Notes under the pieces: generated by a model
Seen by the model: only the letters and a program-made list of their open reading frames with translations
Database searches by the model: none
Told to the model about the DNA's origin: nothing
Made by a program: the position numbers and the translations under genes
Assembly: GCA_039795715.1 (NCBI GenBank)
Contig: JBDKLD010000034.1
Span: 1 to 8,987, forward strand
Source: JAGOSA01 sp039795715
Lineage (GTDB): Bacteria; Patescibacteriota; Minisyncoccia; Phycocordibacterales; UBA9973
Length of the DNA: 8,987 nucleotides
Direction of reading: 5' to 3'
In this document: piece after piece, positions 4,292 through 8,987 of the stretch
Layout: each line of letters opens with the position of its first letter
Position numbering within the stretch: the first letter of the stretch is position 1

Positions 4292-5605
4292 TTATTCAGA
4301 AAAAGATTGCTTGGAATTCTGCTGGAGCGCGTTAATCAGTGGCATAAGTATATATTTATGATGTTCTTCAGTGGTTAAATAGTCCGTTACTTCAGTTTTA
4401 GAAAATATGACCTTTCCGAAGATATTTTTACGAAAGGGAATTGTAATTATTTTCAGTTTGTCTGCCGAAACACATGAAGCTTGGAATAAATCTTTAGTAC
4501 CCCTTGTGTCATTCTCGGTGGGGATATTTTTTCTTGACCCGTCAATTTTGTATTGCCACAGCTCAGCAACCATAAGCACAAACTTGGCTTTATTTTTTAT
4601 AATTGCACTTGCAACTTTATCTATCACCATAACTTTGCTCTCCTGATTTTGAAAGGGGTGCGATATTATCATTGGAGCTGTGCCTTTTTCGTTAAAGATA
4701 AAAGAAGTGGGGATTAAATGACCGTCTCTTTTAAGATTACTTAGTGCCACCTGCGCGAAAAGCTTCATTTCATCAAATGGGTATTCGTCGGGAAAAGTAC
4801 CTTCCAATAAAGATAAAATATCTTCTGATTCCCAAAAGTCGCCATATCTATCGTGTACTTTCCTTAAATCAGCTTCACTACGAGAAATACTCCCAGTCTG
4901 TATTGTTAGAATGCCTCCGTCTTTGAAACTAAACGACAAACAGCGTTCTTGTGGCGTAAGTATCATACACCTTAGTTGCTCGTCATCGTTAAGTTCTGCT
5001 GAGCAATAATCACCAGTACTTTTATTTTCTCTTGGCGATATAGAAAACTTTATTTCAGCGTCTTTCAGCATTGCAGAAAAGAAACGGTAAGCTTGGGCGA
5101 TTGCATCAAGTAATTCATCGTTAGGGAGTTTGTTGTATATCCATTTCCGCTCAAACTCGAAGATCAGTCTTTGTTTTACTTCTTCTGCTATGGGTAGATG
5201 TATGACGTATGTATCATAAAAACCTTTTGCTACATCATAGCTGTCGCTCGTAGGGTCAAAAGTGAAAGTCATCTTTTGAAAATCAACCCAACCTTTCGTT
5301 CTCGCAGTACCAACACTATAAAGTTTCAAATCTTCTTGCTTCACAATGATACTTCTAGCTTCGTGAAGTTCTTTAAGTAGTGGATTATCTCGCATTTTTT
5401 CTTGCCAGCTACCATACCAAGTATCAAAATCAGGCAAACTATCTTTCTGTTTTTGTAACGCAAATGTGAGATTCCTAAGTGCTTGAATAGCCGTGTTTAT
5501 TCCAGCACGAAAATCCTCAATTCGATGATAGCCATTAAGCGCTGTATGCCAAGCTCTATGTGCTTCGTCCAAGCGATTGTATGCTGTATCTAAAGGAGTT
5601 GACAT
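4292..5605 (-). CDS. Unknown 437-residue protein with possible HEPN-like N-terminus
   Basis: ATG at 5605 (MSTPLDTAYNRLDEAH...) is chosen over an in-frame TTG two codons upstream. Residues 1-95 look all-helical with conserved-looking landmarks: NTAIQALRNLTFALQ (37-51), FDTWYGSWQEKMR (60-72) and LHEARSIIVKQEDL (80-93). From memory this is the pattern of a family of bacterial proteins with a HEPN-like four-helix start. If so, the usual R-x4-6-H RNase motif is degraded, since Lys89 sits where His is expected after Arg84. Residues 95-270 and 270-437 are mixed alpha/beta with no motif I can name. There is no signal peptide or membrane segment. The gene starts 20 bases after the helicase stop and precedes the DUF2726 gene by 45 bases, so co-transcription is likely. 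It could be a recognition or effector subunit; function is unknown. Confidence 0.8.
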   Translation of the reverse strand: MSTPLDTAYNRLDEAHRAWHTALNGYHRIEDFRAGINTAIQALRNLTFALQKQKDSLPDFDTWYGSWQEKMRDNPLLKELHEARSIIVKQEDLKLYSVGTARTKGWVDFQKMTFTFDPTSDSYDVAKGFYDTYVIHLPIAEEVKQRLIFEFERKWIYNKLPNDELLDAIAQAYRFFSAMLKDAEIKFSISPRENKSTGDYCSAELNDDEQLRCMILTPQERCLSFSFKDGGILTIQTGSISRSEADLRKVHDRYGDFWESEDILSLLEGTFPDEYPFDEMKLFAQVALSNLKRDGHLIPTSFIFNEKGTAPMIISHPFQNQESKVMVIDKVASAIIKNKAKFVLMVAELWQYKIDGSRKNIPTENDTRGTKDLFQASCVSADKLKIITIPFRKNIFGKVIFSKTEVTDYLTTEEHHKYILMPLINALQQNSKQSFSE

Positions 5606-5625
5606 AAACAAGATAAAGTAAATTA

Positions 5626-7155
5626 TTATCCTAATTCTTCAATAAATCGTGAGGCTTTACCTTTCCACGTTTTAGTACCTACATCAAACTTAAAGTCTTC
5701 TTTGTTTACTTTGTTAACATACTTTCCCTCAAGATTTACACTTGATATTAAGTGGAGGTGTTTTTTAGCTCTAGTCATTCCTACATAAAAAAGCCGCCTC
5801 TGGCTCTCGATAGTGTCGTTACCTCTTGCTCTATTGGGTATAATACCCTCCACTAGTCCAATAATAAAAACATGCTCAGCACCAAGTCCTTTGGATTTAT
5901 GAATAGACATTATACTTACGTTTTTCTCGGCTGCTTCATCGATTAGAATAAATAAATTTTCAAGTTTTTCGGCATCAGTTTTTCCTTCAGCTTTTGAATA
6001 AAATTTACTTAGGTCTTGGAAGTAGGGGTTTTGCAAAGCTTCCTCGATAGATTTGTATGCAGTTTTTATCTCAAGCGGAATCTTGCCTTTAGATGCCTGG
6101 TATAGTTCTTCAAAGTTTTGACCCGTTGCATAGTGCTTTTTGATGAGTGAGTATAGCTTACTCCTCGGAGTAAGTATTTGATAACCCATTAAAATTAAGT
6201 TTAAATATTTATTATCACTAAAAAGAAATTTCAAAGCCCACGATTTCACGATTAGCTCTTGCGCCACCTTACCCACAAAGTAATTTTTGTGTTCAATCCC
6301 GTCTGCTTCCAGTTGTTTTACAAGGTCTTCAATAAAAAAACTCACAGGACTTAGGACTAAAATTTTATCCGCTGGTGACGATTCCTGTACCTTGCTTATC
6401 TCTTTAGAAACATATTTGGCACTTTCAGAATTTAGTAAAAACTGCTTCGTTGTTAGACTGCCAATTTTGCCGCCCTTTTCCCATTTTTTGTCTACTCTTT
6501 TTGAATTATTTTTTATTAAATTAGTGGCTTTTTCTACCACGATATCAGGGCATCTGTAGCATTTATGTTCGTGACCTATTTTTTCATGTGATGAGTCATT
6601 GTGAAGCTCAATAATCTTTTCATTGGAAGCATCTTTGAAGTCGTAAATACATTGGTCGTCATCACCCAAAATGTAAACTTCAGGTATGATTTCAACCAAT
6701 AAATCAATCAGCTCCTGCTCGTTCTTATTAAAATCCTGATACTCATCAACCACCAAAGTGCCATATCTAGATAACTTTTCCTTCAAATAAACGGGATTTG
6801 CTTTTGCATAGTGAACGAATCTACCTATCATTTGGTCAAAAGTTGTTACAGAAAGAAAATTGCAAAGTTCGTCAAAGCCAATTTCTGTCTGCTTAGAAAT
6901 CTGATGCAATTGGTCTGTTTCGATATTTTCTAAGACATGCCTGGTCTTGTCATGGTTGTATTTAACAGCAAATTTATGCAACGTCATACAGCTGTCCTCG
7001 TTCAGTCCAATGGATACCAGTGATTTTTTGAGGTCTTCAACTGTGGCGTTCGTAAATGATATTACCAAAATACTCGAAAGGTCTTCGTTCTCTTTAATAA
7101 TTGATTGTATATTTGTAGTTTTTCCAGTCCCTGGCCCTGCTAGGAGTATTTTCAT
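5626..7155 (-). CDS. UvrD/Rep-like superfamily 1 DNA helicase (short form)
   Basis: ATG at 7155 (MKILLAGPGTGKTT) gives 509 residues; an upstream in-frame ATG at 7221 is rejected because it precedes the promoter's -10. SF1A motifs occur in order: Walker A GPGTGKTT (7-14), Ia SFTNA (33-37), Ib TLHKF (58-62), II VVDEYQD (135-141), III ILGDDDQCIYDF (162-173), YRCP (200-203), V VSIMSIHKSKGL (413-424), VI RRLFYVGMTRA (453-463) with arginine finger Arg462. All catalytic residues are present, so it should be an active ATP-dependent 3'-5' single-strand translocase or helicase. At 509 residues it is well short of UvrD or Rep (about 670-720): the N-terminal Q-motif region is absent and the 2B-type insertion is reduced. 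No nuclease domain is fused. It is the first gene of the leftward block, followed after 20 bases by the 437-residue gene. Stand-alone helicases of this type are common in defence loci, but also in repair. Confidence 0.95.
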   Translation of the reverse strand: MKILLAGPGTGKTTNIQSIIKENEDLSSILVISFTNATVEDLKKSLVSIGLNEDSCMTLHKFAVKYNHDKTRHVLENIETDQLHQISKQTEIGFDELCNFLSVTTFDQMIGRFVHYAKANPVYLKEKLSRYGTLVVDEYQDFNKNEQELIDLLVEIIPEVYILGDDDQCIYDFKDASNEKIIELHNDSSHEKIGHEHKCYRCPDIVVEKATNLIKNNSKRVDKKWEKGGKIGSLTTKQFLLNSESAKYVSKEISKVQESSPADKILVLSPVSFFIEDLVKQLEADGIEHKNYFVGKVAQELIVKSWALKFLFSDNKYLNLILMGYQILTPRSKLYSLIKKHYATGQNFEELYQASKGKIPLEIKTAYKSIEEALQNPYFQDLSKFYSKAEGKTDAEKLENLFILIDEAAEKNVSIMSIHKSKGLGAEHVFIIGLVEGIIPNRARGNDTIESQRRLFYVGMTRAKKHLHLISSVNLEGKYVNKVNKEDFKFDVGTKTWKGKASRFIEELG

Positions 7156-7192
7156 GAATTTGTTACTCGGTGAGTGTATAACTATAGACACC

Positions 7193-7221
7193 ATCCTACA
7201 GGTTGAGGCCAACATAGTCAA
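7193..7221 (-). promoter_or_regulatory. Candidate promoter of the helicase operon
   Basis: Minus-strand TTGACT (7221-7216), a 17-base spacer, then TAGGAT (7198-7193). The expected start is near 7186, about 31 bases upstream of the ATG at 7155. Its -35 region overlaps that of the rightward promoter at 7215-7243. Confidence 0.5.
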
Positions 7222-7243
7222 AAACTGTCCAAGGGATTATACT
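7215..7243 (+). promoter_or_regulatory. Candidate promoter of the 7260-7994 gene
   Basis: TAGTCA (7215-7220, 4 of 6 consensus), a 17-base spacer, then TATACT (7238-7243). The expected start is near 7250, leaving a leader of only about 10 bases before ATG 7260, so translation could be nearly leaderless. It would make the upstream GTG (7248) unusable. Confidence 0.45.
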
Positions 7244-7259
7244 GGCCGTGCCAACACTT

Positions 7260-7994
7260 ATGAAAGTGAATACTACAAAGGAGCTATCTATATTCCTCCA
7301 GCTCATAGAAGAATATTTAAAATACCTAAAGCCAGCCGACAATGTGGTTGTTTTGCCAGAAGTAAAAATCTTGAAGCAGGGGTTAGATATGCAGGACATT
7401 AAAAATTGCCTAAAATATCTTTCCGAAAATAATTTTGTTCAAGTTGAAGTTTTATATGCGCCAGAAGTCACACCCTCAAAAAAAGGAATAATATTTGCTT
7501 CACACACCTCTGTCCGCACAAGTGAATATAACCAAGTCGATTACATTCTCGATGTTGATAGAAAAAAGATAAACCCGCTTATTATTCAAGCAAAAAAGTT
7601 TTTAGCTAAAACAAATTTATCAGACAAGAAATACTCACGGCTGATTGAAAAAGATGGTAGGGGAGATTATTTTTACGATGGCCAAAAAATTGAGGTAACC
7701 AAAGAAACTACGTATTTCAAAACCTTTGATATTTTATTTTCAAACGCTGACCAAGATGGTTTTTTATCCTATGGAGATATTGAAAAGCAACTTGTTAAGA
7801 AAAATGTGCAACCCTCCCCAAGTGATACTGCCAAAGTTAAAAGAATAAATAATGTACTCATAAATGAACAAAATGGCTTTTTTCGTTTTGCCAAGGTAAA
7901 CGGTAAGCGTTTAAAAAATAAAGCCCCCGACGGGGACAAGCTTATTCTGGCCATAAGGGGTGAAGGAGTAAGGCTAAATAACCCCAAATTATAG
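7260..7994 (+). CDS. Hypothetical protein with probable C-terminal winged-helix domain
   Basis: ATG at 7260 (MKVNTTKELSIFLQ...) gives 244 residues; GTG at 7248 is possible but overlaps the predicted promoter. Residues 1-65 form a helical unit ending in a small IKNCLKYLSENNFVQVEV element like a half wing. The C-terminal 105 residues start with a short YFYDGQKIEVTKET strand pair, as in OmpR-type DNA-binding domains. Then come FKTFDILFSNA, a GFLSYGDIEKQLVKK helix, a KRINNVLINEQ helix that could be the recognition helix, and a final hairpin LILAIRGEGVRL matching the wing. I infer a DNA-binding protein; a transcription regulator is the first guess. It diverges from the helicase operon with overlapping -35 regions, so it may control both. 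It ends in a strong terminator. Similar proteins occur, from memory, in CPR genomes as unnamed hypotheticals. Confidence 0.75.
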   Translation: MKVNTTKELSIFLQLIEEYLKYLKPADNVVVLPEVKILKQGLDMQDIKNCLKYLSENNFVQVEVLYAPEVTPSKKGIIFASHTSVRTSEYNQVDYILDVDRKKINPLIIQAKKFLAKTNLSDKKYSRLIEKDGRGDYFYDGQKIEVTKETTYFKTFDILFSNADQDGFLSYGDIEKQLVKKNVQPSPSDTAKVKRINNVLINEQNGFFRFAKVNGKRLKNKAPDGDKLILAIRGEGVRLNNPKL

Positions 7995-8024
7995 GAAATT
8001 AAAATAAGTCTTGCGATTTCTTGT

Positions 8025-8057
8025 GGATAACCAAATTCGGTTATCCTTTTTCTTTTG
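8025..8057 (+). terminator. Intrinsic terminator of the 7260-7994 gene
   Basis: GGATAACC (8025-8032) and GGTTATCC (8039-8046) form a perfect 8-bp stem around AAATTC, followed by TTTTTCTTTTG. It lies 30 bases after the TAG stop. Confidence 0.9.
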
Positions 8058-8131
8058 TATATATAGCCTTTTTGCAATCCATAAATGGAGCAAGAAATTC
8101 AGAGCAATAAGTAAATAGAAGATGATTAAGG

Positions 8132-8150
8132 TGCAGTCGCAAAGCCTGCA
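8132..8150 (+). promoter_or_regulatory. Short hairpin just ahead of the 8156 start codon
   Basis: TGCAG (8132-8136) and CTGCA (8146-8150) can pair around a 9-base loop and end 5 bases before the ATG of the 49-codon gene. Formed in the mRNA it would occupy the ribosome-binding region. The stem is only 5 bp, so this is weak. No convincing promoter was found between 8058 and 8155. Confidence 0.25.
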
Positions 8151-8155
8151 TTAAT

Positions 8156-8305
8156 ATGATTTCAATTGAGCAATGCAGAAAAACCCTAGGAGATAAAGCC
8201 ATAAAACTTACTGACGAGCAGCTGGCTACCTTGCGCGACGCTTTATACAGTACGGTCAATTTAATTTTTCACCACCTTCAAGAAAGGGAATCCATAAAAA
8301 AGTGA
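8156..8305 (+). CDS. Small 49-residue conserved-type protein
   Basis: ATG ATT TCA ATT GAG at 8156 opens a 49-codon frame ending in TGA at 8303. The sequence begins MISIEQCRKTLGDKAIKLTD and continues with EQLATLRDALYSTVNLIFHH. It reads as two amphipathic helices joined by a LTDEQ cap, small and soluble, with one Cys near the N-terminus. From memory, short proteins with an IEQC(R/K)..LG....TDEQ..LRD.LY pattern are common in CPR genomes and remain uncharacterised; I could not verify this. The frame stops 7 bases before the next ATG (8313), which suggests co-translation with the HTH-like gene. No Shine-Dalgarno is visible. The tight coupling and protein-like composition support a real gene despite its size. 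Confidence 0.7.
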   Translation: MISIEQCRKTLGDKAIKLTDEQLATLRDALYSTVNLIFHHLQERESIKK

Positions 8306-8312
8306 AAACTAT

Positions 8313-8903
8313 ATGAAAAAAACAAAAATTATTGTCCATAAAACTACCGAAGAACCAAAAGACTATACCCCATTTGTAATGGTGGCAGGTTCAATTTTTA
8401 GAGCATATAACGCAGGGGAATTAAATGGCGAGAAGATTCTAGTATTTCTGATGCTCTCAAAGAAGGTAAATCCTCATAACGGTATTGGGGCAGCAAACTA
8501 TGCTGAAATTGCTGCCTGGCTCAAGTTAAAGACGAATGAGCAGAGTACTAATCATGTAAATAAATTGATGGTGGAGTTAAGAGATAAAAACAAACTGCTG
8601 TGGTTTTCAAAGCATGGTGGTAGCAGGGATTTTGAATATGTAATAGCAGACTATAAATTAGCAAAAAACTCTGATAGTGAAATGCCAAAATGGGTTGATA
8701 TAGCCCCTTACTTCCAGAGCCAAGAACAAACCAAAAGCAGAACTAGTGAAAAAACTACCCCCAAGCCTTCATCAGAGCCTATACCGAGGCATCCACCGCC
8801 AGAGCAGAGGTTGGAACGGTCGAATGATGAAGAATTTACAAGCCTTAAAGACGTTATTCGTAAGCGAGAAAGCAGACCTCCCTATACGAATACCGATTCA
8901 TAG
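8313..8903 (+). CDS. Hypothetical HTH-like protein with disordered C-terminal tail
   Basis: ATG at 8313 follows the 49-codon gene by 7 bases and gives 196 residues. Residues 15-115 look like a compact helical domain with a winged HTH pattern: GEKILVFLMLSKK, then a GIGAANYAEIAAWLKLKTNEQSTN helix-turn-helix, a HVNKLMVELRDKNKL helix and a strand pair around FSKHGGSRDFEYVI that could be the wing. The arrangement recalls small plasmid replication initiators and DnaD-type N-domains, but I cannot assign it to either. From about residue 130 the chain is rich in Pro, Ser, Glu and Lys (SRTSEKTTPKPSSEPIPRHP), so disordered, as in proteins that recruit a partner. It shares a rightward unit with the 49-residue protein and with a third gene starting 17 bases later. 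A role in replication or regulation of an accessory element is a guess. Confidence 0.7.
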   Translation: MKKTKIIVHKTTEEPKDYTPFVMVAGSIFRAYNAGELNGEKILVFLMLSKKVNPHNGIGAANYAEIAAWLKLKTNEQSTNHVNKLMVELRDKNKLLWFSKHGGSRDFEYVIADYKLAKNSDSEMPKWVDIAPYFQSQEQTKSRTSEKTTPKPSSEPIPRHPPPEQRLERSNDEEFTSLKDVIRKRESRPPYTNTDS

Positions 8904-8920
8904 AAGTAAACGAATCGATT

Positions 8921-8987
8921 ATGAAAAACTACCAAAAATCGAAGAATCGCTTTCCCTTAAGTGAAAAGACGCCGAGTGAGTATCCCA
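8921..8987 (+). CDS. Start of a third rightward gene, cut by the window edge
   Basis: ATG at 8921 opens a frame (MKNYQKSKNRFPLSEKTPSE...) with no stop to the end of the window, 22 codons visible. It lies 17 bases after the stop of the HTH-like gene in the same direction. The visible part is basic and hydrophilic. Too little is seen to name it, and a short chance frame is not excluded. Confidence 0.45.
   Translation, partial: MKNYQKSKNRFPLSEKTPSEYP

Noticed and set aside
3743..7155. Gabija or another named defence system
   Set aside because: The helicase resembles GajB only in class. No TOPRIM/OLD-type GajA is present, and the other two proteins match no named system I can recognise.
6947..7402. 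151-residue rightward frame across the helicase start and divergent region
   Set aside because: It is antisense to helicase motifs I and Ia and then overlaps the 7260 gene in another frame, so it is a shadow.
8041..8259. 72-residue leftward frame opposite the 49-codon gene
   Set aside because: It runs through a rightward terminator and opposes a frame coupled to the 8313 gene.
8746..8964. 72-residue rightward frame at the end of the window
   Set aside because: It lies inside the tail of the 8313 gene in another frame, and its low-complexity composition mirrors that tail.
720..8987. Integration of a mobile element at the tRNA with attachment sites
   Set aside because: The accessory genes lie on the 5' side of the tRNA-like gene. 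I found no direct repeat of its 3' end and no integrase in the window.

Overview
The window is an AT-rich bacterial segment with compact genes. Start codons are mostly preceded by A/T-rich leaders rather than clear Shine-Dalgarno sites. Many small proteins of unknown function are present, and most transcription units are bounded by good sigma70-type promoters and hairpin/U-tract terminators. This style, the 49-residue ISIEQC-type small protein and the winged-helix-like protein at 7260-7994 remind me of Candidate Phyla Radiation (Patescibacteria/Parcubacteria-like) genomes. That placement is inferred from memory of such genomes; no marker gene in the window proves it.

Layout. 3-689 (+) is the C-terminal ATPase part of an exporter-type ABC transporter, cut by the window edge. 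720-789 (-) is a tRNA-like gene, Glu-like in its D-loop sequence but with an abnormal core. Upstream of it lie a strong compound hairpin (835-900) and a leftward promoter. 1036-1308 (-), 1518-1850 (-) and 2148-2744 (-) are three separate leftward single-gene units, each ending in its own terminator: a tryptophan-rich basic small protein, an unknown 110-residue protein, and an orphan receiver-domain protein. 2821-3155 (+) holds no credible ORF but has an extended -10 promoter, a self-complementary body and two terminal hairpins, so it is a candidate structured RNA or long regulatory leader. It lies ahead of an acidic unknown protein (3212-3682).

3743-7155 (-) is a compact leftward three-gene block. 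Its promoter-proximal gene is a short UvrD/Rep-like SF1 helicase, followed by a 437-residue protein with a possible HEPN-like N-terminus, then a membrane-anchored DUF2726 (PD-(D/E)XK-like) protein. Divergent from it, with overlapping candidate promoters, is a 244-residue protein with a probable winged-helix C-terminus (7260-7994). The combination of helicase, unknown protein, nuclease-like protein and a divergent DNA-binding candidate is the best candidate for an undescribed, possibly defence-related, system here. No function is shown by the sequence alone.

8156-8987 (+) is a rightward mini-operon: a 49-residue protein, a helix-turn-helix-like protein with a disordered tail, and the start of a third gene running off the window. 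It resembles accessory or mobile-element cargo, but no integrase, transposase, relaxase or CRISPR array is present.
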